From: Bacteroidales bacterium UBA6192
GTDB lineage: Bacteria > Bacteroidota > Bacteroidia > Bacteroidales > F082
Length of the DNA stretch: 47,714 nt
NCBI GenBank assembly: GCA_002422725.1
Contig: DITE01000075.1
Span: 1 to 47,714 of the forward strand
Direction of reading: 5' to 3'
A program made the position numbers and the translations under genes. Numbering within the stretch: the stretch's first letter is position 1; each line of letters opens with the position of its first letter. Shown piece after piece: positions 24,756 to 33,186 of this stretch. The notes beneath the pieces were generated by a model. The model made no database searches. It had not been told where the DNA came from and worked only from the letters and a program-made list of their open reading frames with translations.

Positions 24756-25193
24756 CTATAAGAAGGAGATGTCATCAGATAATTCGTTCACATCTTCAGT
24801 CTGGTATGGGAAGTGTTTTTTCAACTTAACACCTGTTCTCTCAATCGCTTTGGAAAGGCCAACTGCAAAATCACCTCTTTTGAAGTGTTCGGAGAGCAGT
24901 AGTTTTACATCCTCCCAAAAGTGTTCTTCAACAACCGCATTGATACCACCATCGCCGATTACTGCAAATTTCCGGTCATTGATGGCCAGGTATATGAGCA
25001 CTCCATTGCGGTGGTCAGTTTTATGAATTTCAAGTTTTTCGAATAGAAAAGCGGCCCTGTCAAGTGCATTTCCGCGACAGAAGTTTTCAATGTGAACCCT
25101 GATCTCACCAGAAGAAGCCTTTTCAGCCGCCCTGATGGCCTTCATTATCAGTTCTTTTTCTTCTGCAGTGAAGAAATTCTTTGCATCAGGCAT
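24756..25193 (-). CDS. Small TPM-domain protein
   Basis: A 145-residue protein with a single TPM domain and no signal peptide or membrane helix: FFTAEEKELIMKAIRAAEKASSGEIRVHIE, then NGVLIYLAINDRKFAVIGDGGINAVV and DFAVGLSKAIERTG. It is likely cytoplasmic or membrane-associated, a short partner of the secreted TPM protein encoded next. lemA and two TPM genes in this order recur widely, so they probably act together at the envelope; the biochemical role is not known to me. Confidence 0.9.
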   Translation of the reverse strand: MPDAKNFFTAEEKELIMKAIRAAEKASSGEIRVHIENFCRGNALDRAAFLFEKLEIHKTDHRNGVLIYLAINDRKFAVIGDGGINAVVEEHFWEDVKLLLSEHFKRGDFAVGLSKAIERTGVKLKKHFPYQTEDVNELSDDISFL

Positions 25194-25210
25194 AAGCTTG
25201 GTTTTAAGGC

Positions 25211-25801
25211 TTAAAATTCAACTTTTGGAGCAATTTCAGACCCTTTGACAGCCTCAAAGTAAGGTTTCACTTCGAAACCAAACATGCCGGCAAACAATGT
25301 TTGTGGGAATTTTTTCAAATAGGTATTGTAATCGCGGGTGGTGTCGTTAAACTTCTGACGTTCAACAGTAATTCTGTTTTCTGTGCCTTCCAGCTGCGAT
25401 TGAAGTTCCAGAAAATTCTGATTCGATTTCAGATCAGGGTATTTTTCCACAACAACCATCAAACGCGATAGCGCCCCGCTCAATCCTTCCTGAGCCTGCT
25501 GAAAAGCCTGCATATTGGCTTCAGTGATATTCGTCGGATCGATGTTGACACTGGTAGCTTTTGCCCGTGCTTCAACAACACCTATTAATACTTCCTGTTC
25601 CTGATCAGCAAAGCCCTTGACGGTATTCACCAGATTGGGTATGAGGTCGGCCCGGCGTTGGTAAACATTCTCAACCTGCGCCCATTGTGAGGTCACCTGT
25701 TCCCCTTTGGTAACCATGTTGTTATACGTTCCTTTAAACATGCTATAAGCGATGAACAACACAGCAACGATGACAATAATTACAATGATACTCTTTTTCA
25801 T
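25211..25801 (-). CDS. lemA: LemA family protein
   Basis: A 196-residue protein with an N-terminal membrane anchor (about residues 5-22, IIVIIVIVAVLFIAYSMF) and the LemA helical domain: YNNMVTKGEQVTSQWAQVENVYQRRADLIPNLVNTVKGFA, then ARAKATS and EKYPDLKSNQNFLELQSQLEGTENRI. LemA proteins face the outside of the cytoplasmic membrane; the exact function is unclear. It is first in the operon, 17 nt ahead of the small TPM gene. Confidence 0.95.
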   Translation of the reverse strand: MKKSIIVIIVIVAVLFIAYSMFKGTYNNMVTKGEQVTSQWAQVENVYQRRADLIPNLVNTVKGFADQEQEVLIGVVEARAKATSVNIDPTNITEANMQAFQQAQEGLSGALSRLMVVVEKYPDLKSNQNFLELQSQLEGTENRITVERQKFNDTTRDYNTYLKKFPQTLFAGMFGFEVKPYFEAVKGSEIAPKVEF

Positions 25802-25931
25802 ATGGATAAATTTTATTGGGCTAAATTATTCTTTTTTAATCACATTGAAGGTCGGTTTAATTATAAAATGCTTGCAATTTCGTTGATAATTGTCTAAATA
25901 ATCATTTTATTCTTAACGACGACCTCTGTGT

Positions 25932-27839
25932 TTATTTTAAATGTTGCATAGTACGTTGAATAAATTCATTCAGTTCGCGTCCTTTTAAAAGGTTTTTTGA
26001 TAGCCTGGCAAGGTCGAACATTTGCTTGAATGATTGACTTTTGTTTTCTTCTGACTCATCCAGCATGCGGGCAATAGCAGGATGATTCGAGTTAACAACC
26101 AATGTGTATGAATCGGGAAAGTCGCCCAGCCCCATCATCGGACCGCCGCCAATCACACTCATGTCTTTCATTCGGCGCATAAACTCATTTTGTGTGATGG
26201 TGAGTGGCATATCTGTTTCGCTCATATTCTCAAACACAATTTCGTACTGTTTTTTATCCAATTGGTTTTCAAACAACGATTTGAGACTTTCCTTCTGGGC
26301 ATCATCGAGTTTCGAAGGAACGTTGTCGTCATTTTTTACAACCAGTTTATCGATGGTGTTTGAATCCACCCTTGCGAACGATGTGTCTTTGAGTTTTTGT
26401 TCCATGGTGTTCACGAAATGACTATCGAGCACACCATCCATAATCAGCACATCATAACCACGCAAGCGGGCTTTCTCGATGTAACCAAACTGCTCGTCAT
26501 GATTGGTGGCATAAAGATAGACCAATCGATTATCCTTATCTTTCTGATTCGGTTCAACATGTTTTTGGTATTCTTCGAGGGTGAAATATTTTCCTTCTGA
26601 GTTTTTCAGCAGGACGAATTTTTCGGCCCTTTCAAAAAACTTGGGGTCAGAAATCATTCCATACTGGATAAATATTTTGATGTCGTCCCATTTCTTTTCA
26701 AAATTCTCACGGTCTTTTTTGAAAAGATCTTCGAGTTTGTCGGCAACTTTCTTGGTGATGTGACCCGATATTTTCTTCACATTCTGGTCGCTTTGCAGAT
26801 ATGAACGGCTCACATTGAGCGGGATATCAGGCGAGTCGATTACGCCATGCAACATGGTTAGAAAATCGGGAACAATGCCTTCAACCGAATCCGTAACAAA
26901 CACCTGATTGCAATAGAGCTGAATTTTATTTCGCTGAAGCTCATAGTTGTGCTTCACCTTAGGGAAATAGAGTATACCTGTCAGGTTGAAAGGGTAATCC
27001 ACGTTCAGGTGAATGTGGAACAAAGGTTCATCGAAGTTAAGAGGGTAAAGTTCGTGGTAAAACTCTTTGTATTCTTCATCCTGGCTTTCGGCTGGCGCTT
27101 TTTTCCACAAGGGGTTGGTGTTGTTGATTATCCAGGGTTTTTCAACCGTTTTTGTTTTCGGTTTCCCATCGTTATCCAATTCCCCTTCAATGGGCTCTTC
27201 TTCTTTTTTGGTCCCGAACTGAATAGGTACAGGAAGGAATTTACAATATTTGTTTAGCAGTTCACGGATTTTGTAGTCTTCGAGGAAGTCCTCATTTTCT
27301 TTATCGATATGCAATATTACTTCAGTACCACGGTCTTTTTTGTCAGTTTCGGTCATGGTATATTCCGGACTACCATCACATTCCCAACGGACAGCTTTTG
27401 TGCTTCCTCCTTTTTTATAGGTTTTCGTGTTCAACTCCACTTTTTCCGAAACCATGAATGAGGAATAAAAACCAAGTCCGAAATGGCCAATAATGGCATT
27501 GGCTTCAGCCTGGCTTTTCGTTTTAAATTTTTTCACAAATTCTTCGGCACTCGAAAAGGCAATCTGGTTGATGTATTTTTCTACCTCTTCCTGTGTCATG
27601 CCTATGCCACGGTCGCTGATGGTAATTGTTTTCTTCTTTTTATCAGCCACAACCCGGATGGTGAGATCGCCCAGTTCATCTTTAAACTGCCCGGAAGAGG
27701 CCAGTGTTTTCAGTTTTTGAGTAGCATCAACAGCGTTGCTAATCAATTCGCGAAGAAATATTTCATGATCCGAATACAAAAATTTCTTAATAATCGGAAA
27801 AATGTTTTCGGTTTTTACTTCAATGTTTCCTTTTTGCAT
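25932..27839 (-). CDS. htpG: HtpG, Hsp90-family molecular chaperone
   Basis: A 635-residue protein of normal family length. The N-terminal GHKL ATPase has IFLRELISNAVDATQKL, TISDRGIGMTQEEV, GHFGLGFYSSFMV and GTEVILHI. The middle domain has PLYPLNFDEPLFHIHLNV and the client/ATP loop GVIDSPDIPLNVSRSYLQSD. The C-terminal dimerisation domain ends with RTMQHLK. It is a cytoplasmic ATP-dependent chaperone. It is monocistronic on the minus strand, divergent from the methyltransferase gene, with a hairpin in its upstream region. Confidence 0.97.
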   Translation of the reverse strand: MQKGNIEVKTENIFPIIKKFLYSDHEIFLRELISNAVDATQKLKTLASSGQFKDELGDLTIRVVADKKKKTITISDRGIGMTQEEVEKYINQIAFSSAEEFVKKFKTKSQAEANAIIGHFGLGFYSSFMVSEKVELNTKTYKKGGSTKAVRWECDGSPEYTMTETDKKDRGTEVILHIDKENEDFLEDYKIRELLNKYCKFLPVPIQFGTKKEEEPIEGELDNDGKPKTKTVEKPWIINNTNPLWKKAPAESQDEEYKEFYHELYPLNFDEPLFHIHLNVDYPFNLTGILYFPKVKHNYELQRNKIQLYCNQVFVTDSVEGIVPDFLTMLHGVIDSPDIPLNVSRSYLQSDQNVKKISGHITKKVADKLEDLFKKDRENFEKKWDDIKIFIQYGMISDPKFFERAEKFVLLKNSEGKYFTLEEYQKHVEPNQKDKDNRLVYLYATNHDEQFGYIEKARLRGYDVLIMDGVLDSHFVNTMEQKLKDTSFARVDSNTIDKLVVKNDDNVPSKLDDAQKESLKSLFENQLDKKQYEIVFENMSETDMPLTITQNEFMRRMKDMSVIGGGPMMGLGDFPDSYTLVVNSNHPAIARMLDESEENKSQSFKQMFDLARLSKNLLKGRELNEFIQRTMQHLK

Positions 27840-27895
27840 GACTCAATATTATTTAGTTTGGGTTTTATGAATCAAAGTGTGTGCCATCTGCCAGT

Positions 27896-27924
27896 AACTG
27901 CCATTTTGGCTAAAAAATGCAGTT
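27896..27924. other. Inverted repeat in the htpG upstream region
   Basis: AACTGC (27896-27901) pairs with GCAGTT (27919-27924), and the inner ATTTT and AAAAAT segments extend the stem across one bulged C. It lies about 60 nt upstream of the htpG start codon in the divergent 187-bp gap. It could act as an operator or a leader hairpin for heat-shock control, but it is not a CIRCE element. Confidence 0.35.
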
Positions 27925-27984
27925 GAACATTTTGTTTCCCGAAGGCTTTTTTGCTAAAACACGGTTTTATTATTTCATTCAACT

Positions 27985-27992
27985 TACATTTG
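27985..27992 (+). promoter_or_regulatory. Candidate -7 promoter box for the methyltransferase gene
   Basis: TACATTTG matches TAnnTTTG and lies 34 nt before the plus-strand start codon at 28027. The -33 region is T-rich (GTTTTATT) without a clean TTG. Confidence 0.4.
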
Positions 27993-28026
27993 TCGATATT
28001 TTCGTATTCTTTTTATACCTGTCGAC

Positions 28027-29187
28027 ATGGATAATGAGTTTGTAGAAGCATTTTTAGAGGCAGTATCCCATTCAGATTTTGTCAAACTTACTTTTAGTAA
28101 ACCAAAACAGAAACAGTCTGATTTACGCAACATGTATATTAAACCTGTTTTGTTAAAGGGTATCTTAAAAATGTCGGTGACCTACAAGTATCTGACGCGT
28201 CAGGAAGTAAAAAACTTTTCGATAGATGAAACGAGCGAATTGATCACCGGTTTAATGGAAACATTCAGGGCGGCTAATTTGCTCACCTTGTCAGGCGATT
28301 TTGAATGGCTTGTTTCGAAAAGTGGTCAATCGAGGTTGACTAAACTTTCGCCTGCGCAAAGTGAAAAACCTGATTTGAGTCATGATAAATTGAAACAGAG
28401 GCGCATAGATCCTGCAAAACCGTATTGGTTTCATTTGGGACTAACCGATAAAGATGGCAGGGTGCTTGCATCGATGCAGCACAAATTCAAGCAGGTGGAC
28501 AAGTATATTAGCTTGCTGGAACCCCTTATTCAGTTTTCTGGCGATAAGCCTGTAAAAATTGTGGATATGGGTTCGGGAAAGGGCTACCTCACTTTTGCAT
28601 TGTACGAGTATCTGAGTAATGTGCGTGGTTTGCAGGTTGAATTAACCGGAGTGGAGCAGCGCCCTGATATGGTTATGCTTACGAATAGGATTGCCGGAAT
28701 GTCGGGTTTGCAGGGATTGCGATTTGTGGAAGGAAGTATAGGCGATTTTGCCATCACCAACATTGATGTTTTAATAGCATTACATGCCTGCGATACCGCT
28801 ACTGACGATGCCATTGCGGCTGGAATCAGGGCAAAAGCATCCGTTATCGTGTGTGCGCCATGCTGTCACAAGCAGATAAGAAATGAGATCAGTGCGGTGG
28901 CTGCAGAAGTTCCGGTTGTTAAATATGGTATTCTATTGGGTCGGCAGGCCGAAATATTAACCGATACGTTGAGGGCGTTGATTATGGAATGGCATGGTTA
29001 CAAGACACAGGTTATGGAGTTTATTGAGGCAGAACATACGCCAAAGAACATTATGCTTGCGGGTGTTCGCAAATCCAACATTACCAATCGTGAAGACATT
29101 CTGCGTAGTATACAGAAACTGAAAAGCGATTATCGGATAAACACCCATTATCTGGAGAAATTACTTGAATATCAAGATATTATATGA
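28027..29187 (+). CDS. SAM-dependent methyltransferase (Methyltransf_32-like)
   Basis: A 386-residue protein. The C-terminal two thirds is a Rossmann methyltransferase with SAM motif I IVDMGSGKGYLTFALYEYL (about residues 177-195), an acidic motif II (LTGVEQRPDMV), and LIALHACDTATDDAI. These are followed by CAPCCHKQIR, typical of the Methyltransf_32 family, some of which modify RNA. The N-terminal region is family-specific and may bind the substrate, which I cannot name. The DUF554 gene starts inside its last codons (ATGA overlap), so the two are cotranscribed. Confidence 0.88.
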   Translation: MDNEFVEAFLEAVSHSDFVKLTFSKPKQKQSDLRNMYIKPVLLKGILKMSVTYKYLTRQEVKNFSIDETSELITGLMETFRAANLLTLSGDFEWLVSKSGQSRLTKLSPAQSEKPDLSHDKLKQRRIDPAKPYWFHLGLTDKDGRVLASMQHKFKQVDKYISLLEPLIQFSGDKPVKIVDMGSGKGYLTFALYEYLSNVRGLQVELTGVEQRPDMVMLTNRIAGMSGLQGLRFVEGSIGDFAITNIDVLIALHACDTATDDAIAAGIRAKASVIVCAPCCHKQIRNEISAVAAEVPVVKYGILLGRQAEILTDTLRALIMEWHGYKTQVMEFIEAEHTPKNIMLAGVRKSNITNREDILRSIQKLKSDYRINTHYLEKLLEYQDII

Positions 29188-29873
29188 TTATCCTGGGCAC
29201 CATAATCAATGTGTTGGCAGTACTGGCGGGTGGTTCTGCCGGTTTGCTTTTTCATGCAAGGCTACCGCAGCGCTTTGTGGGGATAACCTTTCAGGGAATC
29301 GGGCTTTTTACGCTTGTTCTGGGCTTCAGCATGGCACTCGAGGCAGAAGAATGGATCGTGGTGGTTTTGAGTCTTGTGTTGGGAGGTGTTTCGGGAGAAC
29401 TGTTACGACTTGATGCTTTTTTCGATTCCCTGGCAAATCGTTTGGGGCACAAATTTAAAACAGGTGGAAAACGCTTCAATGAAGGTCTTCTCACGGCTTT
29501 TTTACTCTATTGCATGGGTTCGATGACCATATTGGGAGCCATCGAGGAAGGGATGACCGGGCAGCGCGAATTATACTATGTTAAATCATTGATGGACGGA
29601 ATCTCAAGTATTGCACTGGCATCAGGTCTTGGAGCTGGTGTTTTGTTTTCTGTGGTGCCCCTGTTTGTCTATCAGGCTGGTTTAACAGTGCTGGCATTTT
29701 ACTTCGGTTCTTTTTTGCCTGAACTCATGATTTCCAGCCTGACCGCAACAGGAGGTGTATTGCTGATTGGTCTGGGACTAAATATTCTGCAAGTTACCAA
29801 AATGAGTATTTTGAACCTCTTGCCTTCACTCCTTTTTTCATTGCTGCTTTCCTGGGTGTTTTTGATGCTCTGA
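29184..29873 (+). CDS. DUF554 family membrane protein
   Basis: A 229-residue membrane protein with about six to seven helices. It starts MIILGTIINVLAVLAGGSAG and has FNEGLLTAFLLYCMGSMTILGAIEEG and DGISSIALASGLGAGVLFS, all hallmarks of the DUF554 (YdfK-like) family. Family members are proposed transporters; the substrate is unknown. It overlaps the methyltransferase gene by 4 nt, which implies translational coupling. Confidence 0.92.
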   Translation: MIILGTIINVLAVLAGGSAGLLFHARLPQRFVGITFQGIGLFTLVLGFSMALEAEEWIVVVLSLVLGGVSGELLRLDAFFDSLANRLGHKFKTGGKRFNEGLLTAFLLYCMGSMTILGAIEEGMTGQRELYYVKSLMDGISSIALASGLGAGVLFSVVPLFVYQAGLTVLAFYFGSFLPELMISSLTATGGVLLIGLGLNILQVTKMSILNLLPSLLFSLLLSWVFLML

Positions 29874-30012
29874 GCCGATTCGTTTCCATAGTGCTTATCA
29901 ATCCTTGCCATAAATTGTAAATGCTTCGACATCTTGTCCCTTCTTGATCTTAAAGAAACCATTTCGCGCCAATGGGAGGAATTATTGCTTAGATTGATTC
30001 CAAAATACAGCT

Positions 30013-30048
30013 GTTTGGTTTTGGAATCAATTAAAATCTGTACCTTAG
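30013..30048 (+). promoter_or_regulatory. Candidate promoter for ilvE
   Basis: TTTG at 30013-30016 (and again at 30019-30022) precedes TACCTTAG at 30041-30048, a near match to TAnnTTTG. Spacing from the first TTTG is 24 nt and from the second 18 nt, bracketing the usual 19-21. It lies 35 nt before the ilvE start codon and supports the shorter start. Confidence 0.5.
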
Positions 30049-30083
30049 CCCTTTCGAAAAGACTACTCATAAAAATTCAAAAT

Positions 30084-31103
30084 ATGGAAAGTATTGATTG
30101 GAAAAATTTGCCATTTGGTTATTACCCAACAGATTACAATGTCAGGTGTTATTGGCGCAATGGTGAATGGGGACAACTTGAAATCAGTTCGTCCGAATAT
30201 ATCAGCATTCACATGGCTGCAACCGGGCTGCATTATGGTCAGGAAGCTTTCGAAGGACTAAAAGCCTATCGTGGTAAGGATGGTAAGGTGAGGCTTTTCC
30301 GCTGGCAGGACAATGCCAGACGCATGCGGATGTCATCGTCAGGAATCATGATGGCCAAAGTGCCGGATGAGCTGTTTTTTGAGGCCATTGACAAGGCTGT
30401 CAGGATGAATGCACGGTTTATTCCACCCTATGGAACAGGATCGTCACTTTATATCAGGCCATTGTTATTTGGGTCGGGCCCTCAGGTGGGTGTTAAGCCT
30501 GCAAAAGAATATATGTTTGTGGTTTTTGTTAGTCCGGTGGGGCCATATTTTAAAGAAGGATTTAACCCGGTAGCCATTGAACTGGTCCACGATTATGACC
30601 GGGCTGCTCCTCAGGGCACAGGGCATATTAAAGTTGGGGGTAATTATGCTGCAAGTCTGAGGCCTGCCGACAGAGCGCATGCCGATGGCTATAGTTCCGT
30701 TTTGTTTCTCGATGCACTGGAAAAAAAATATATTGATGAAGCCGGTCCGGCAAACTTTTTTGGCATAAAGAATAAAACCTATATCACGCCCAAGTCCTGC
30801 ACCATTTTGCCGTCAATTACCAATAAAAGTCTGGAGGTGATCGCAGAAGAAATTGGCCTGACAGTAGAGCGCCGGCCTGTACCGGTTGAAGAACTGGAAA
30901 CTTTTGAAGAAGCAGGGGCCTGCGGAACAGCGGCAATCATTTCGCCTATCAAAAAGATTGTTGACCGGGAAACGAAAAAGGTTTACGAATATGGCGATGT
31001 TGCCGGGCCTTATTCCACCAAACTGTACACTACTTTAAGATCGATACAGGAGGGGGAAATTGAGGATAAATACGGCTGGACAACCGTTCTGGAAGGCTTA
31101 TAA
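30084..31103 (+). CDS. ilvE: Branched-chain amino acid aminotransferase
   Basis: About 339 residues, a fold-type IV PLP enzyme. It has the N-terminal YYPTDYNVRCYWRNGEW, LHYGQEAFEGLKAYRG, FIPPYGTGSSLYIRPLLFG, and the PLP lysine in GHIKVGGNYAAS (Lys183). The distal ligand region is YIDEAGPANFF, then EEAGACGTAAIISPI. It interconverts branched-chain amino acids and their 2-oxo acids using glutamate/2-oxoglutarate. The frame is open upstream to 29934, but those 50 residues contain the promoter and do not match the family, so the start is MESIDWK. Confidence 0.95.
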   Translation: MESIDWKNLPFGYYPTDYNVRCYWRNGEWGQLEISSSEYISIHMAATGLHYGQEAFEGLKAYRGKDGKVRLFRWQDNARRMRMSSSGIMMAKVPDELFFEAIDKAVRMNARFIPPYGTGSSLYIRPLLFGSGPQVGVKPAKEYMFVVFVSPVGPYFKEGFNPVAIELVHDYDRAAPQGTGHIKVGGNYAASLRPADRAHADGYSSVLFLDALEKKYIDEAGPANFFGIKNKTYITPKSCTILPSITNKSLEVIAEEIGLTVERRPVPVEELETFEEAGACGTAAIISPIKKIVDRETKKVYEYGDVAGPYSTKLYTTLRSIQEGEIEDKYGWTTVLEGL

Positions 31104-31130
31104 GAAAACAGTATCCTATACGGAGAAATT

Positions 31131-31159
31131 AACCTGCGGCGAAAACTGCAGGTTTTTTT
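31131..31159 (+). terminator. Terminator between convergent ilvE and pyrF
   Basis: AACCTGC (31131-31137) and GCAGGTT (31148-31154) form a 7-bp stem followed by a T-run on the plus strand. The T-run overlaps the stop codon of pyrF on the other strand. It ends the ilvE transcript. Confidence 0.75.
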
Positions 31160-31994
31160 AGGAAATTATAGCTGATTTCGTCAGTAGGACAGCCATTTGA
31201 TGCTGTATCTTTTGTGCTTCGTCAGCAGCTTTTGATGCAAAATCGCTGTCGCCCGAAGCGTAGATAATATTTCGTGATGAATTCACAAGCAATCCACATT
31301 GTTTGTTCAATCCATATTGGGCAACCAGATTCAGATCGCCGCCCTGCGCGCCAATGCCGGGGATGAGTAGATAGTGATCGGGCACAATCTGCCTGATCCG
31401 TCCTAATTCTTCGGGATGTGTTGCCCCGACAACATACATCATTTTGTCCGGTCCGGCCCAACCCGAGGAGGTTTTGATAACCTGGTGATACAGTGGCTCT
31501 GATGCACTATTTATCTTTTGATATTGAAAATCAGCCGATCCGGGGTTCGAAGTGAGGGCAAGCAGGATGACCCATTTGTTTTGAAAATTCAGAAATGGCT
31601 CTACGCTGTCTTTTCCCATATAGGGAGCAACAGTAAGGGCATCAAAACCAAGTCTGTTAAAAAAAGCGTTGGCATATGCCGCTGAAGTGTTTCCGATATC
31701 TGCTCTTTTTGCATCAGCAATGGTAAATAACTCCGGGTAGTTGCTTTTTAAATAGCCTATCGTTTTCTCGAGCGCAATCCAACCTTTAGAACCTTGTTGT
31801 TCATAAAAGGCAGTATTGGGTTTGTAGGCTACTGCATATTGGGCTGTTGCATCGATAATGGCCTTATTAAAAGAAAAAACCGGGTCTTCTTCTTCCAGCA
31901 AATGAACCGGAATTTTTGCAATATCGGTATCAAGGCCAACACAAAGAAAGGATTTCTTTTGAACGATTTGATCAAATAGGGCAGATGTTTTCAT
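31158..31994 (-). CDS. pyrF: Orotidine 5'-phosphate decarboxylase
   Basis: A 278-residue protein of the longer, type 2 OMP decarboxylase group. It starts with SFLCVGLDTDIAKIP, then FNKAIIDATAQYAVAYKPN, and has the catalytic Lys/Asp motif DAKRADIGNTSAAYA. The phosphate loop region is IPGIGAQGGDL near the end. It makes UMP in pyrimidine synthesis, in the cytoplasm. It lies 9 nt after prfA and appears cotranscribed with prfA and purM. Confidence 0.96.
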   Translation of the reverse strand: MKTSALFDQIVQKKSFLCVGLDTDIAKIPVHLLEEEDPVFSFNKAIIDATAQYAVAYKPNTAFYEQQGSKGWIALEKTIGYLKSNYPELFTIADAKRADIGNTSAAYANAFFNRLGFDALTVAPYMGKDSVEPFLNFQNKWVILLALTSNPGSADFQYQKINSASEPLYHQVIKTSSGWAGPDKMMYVVGATHPEELGRIRQIVPDHYLLIPGIGAQGGDLNLVAQYGLNKQCGLLVNSSRNIIYASGDSDFASKAADEAQKIQHQMAVLLTKSAIIS

Positions 31995-32003
31995 AAAGTA
32001 AGT

Positions 32004-33122
32004 TTAGCCCAGTTCAGTTTTAAGTCTTTCCGCGTTTTCAGCCATTTGCAGTTTTTCAATGATTTCATCAATATCGCCGTCGATGATGGCTGATAAGTTG
32101 TATAGGGTCAGATTAATCCGGTGGTCGGTTACCCTTCCCTGAGGCCAGTTGTAGGTTCTGATTTTGGCCGACCTGTCGCCTGTAGAAACCATCGTTTTGC
32201 GTTTAGAGGCAATACCTTCGAGGTATTTGCTGTATTCACGCTCAAACAGCCTGGTGCGCAACACCTTCATTGCCTTGGCAAGGTTTTTAATCTGTGATTT
32301 TTCGTCCTGACACGAAACAACAATCCCGCTGGGGATATGTGTCAGTCTGATAGCCGAGTAAGTGGTGTTTACCGATTGTCCGCCGGGACCTGATGAGCAG
32401 AATGTGTCTTTCCTGATGTCTTTATCGAGCAGCTCAATGTCAAATTCTTCGGCCTCGGGCAGAACGACGACCGAAGCAGCCGAGGTGTGAATCCTTCCCT
32501 GTGTTTCGGTTTTCGGAACCCTTTGAACCCGATGAACTCCCGATTCAAACTTCAGGATGCCGTAGGCGTTATTGCCTATTACGTTGAATACTATTTCCTT
32601 GAAACCGCCTGCTGTGCCTTCATTCATATCGACTAGTTCTGTTTTCCAGCCCTTGTTTTCACAGTATTTTAAATACATCCTGTAAAGGTCGCCGGCAAAT
32701 ATACTGGCTTCGTCGCCTCCGGTGCCGGCACGTATTTCTAAAACGGCATTTTTATCGTCCTGTGGGTCTTTGGGGATAAGCATTAAACGAATATTCTCTT
32801 CGACCTTATCTTTTCTCAAATTCAATTCATCCAATTCCTGCTTGGCCATTTCACGAAAATCATCATCTTTTTCTTTTCTGACTATTTCTTTGGCATGCTC
32901 AATGTTTGAAAGGATGTTTTTGAACTCATGTAAAGCGGCAACAACGGGTTCCATGTCTTTGTAATCCTTGTTCAGCTTCACAAATCTCTTCATATCTGCC
33001 ATCACTTCCGGGTCGTTGAGCTGTTCGCCCATTTCTTCCCATCGGCGCCTGATGTCTTCCAACTTATCTATAATCTCCACGTTATCTGAATTTTGGTGTG
33101 CAAAGTTACTGTTTTCGACCAA
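32004..33122 (-). CDS. prfA: Peptide chain release factor 1
   Basis: A 372-residue class I release factor. The codon-reading PxT motif appears as VPKTETQGRIHTSAA, and the catalytic loop is GPGGQSVNTTYSAIRLTH. The tail has RSAKIRTYNWPQGRVTDHRI, usual for RF1. It ends translation at UAA and UAG. It has about 17 extra residues at the N-terminus relative to E. coli RF1; no later Met fits well, so this start is kept. It sits between purM (64-nt gap) and pyrF (9-nt gap). Confidence 0.97.
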   Translation of the reverse strand: MVENSNFAHQNSDNVEIIDKLEDIRRRWEEMGEQLNDPEVMADMKRFVKLNKDYKDMEPVVAALHEFKNILSNIEHAKEIVRKEKDDDFREMAKQELDELNLRKDKVEENIRLMLIPKDPQDDKNAVLEIRAGTGGDEASIFAGDLYRMYLKYCENKGWKTELVDMNEGTAGGFKEIVFNVIGNNAYGILKFESGVHRVQRVPKTETQGRIHTSAASVVVLPEAEEFDIELLDKDIRKDTFCSSGPGGQSVNTTYSAIRLTHIPSGIVVSCQDEKSQIKNLAKAMKVLRTRLFEREYSKYLEGIASKRKTMVSTGDRSAKIRTYNWPQGRVTDHRINLTLYNLSAIIDGDIDEIIEKLQMAENAERLKTELG

Positions 33123-33186
33123 ATGAAATCCGGTTTATCTGGCTTTTTTCATGCTCAATGGTAAACAAAAAGAGTGAAAATCCTGG

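Noticed and set aside
29934..30083. N-terminal extension of ilvE
   Set aside because: The extra 50 residues cover the promoter boxes and do not resemble the enzyme family.
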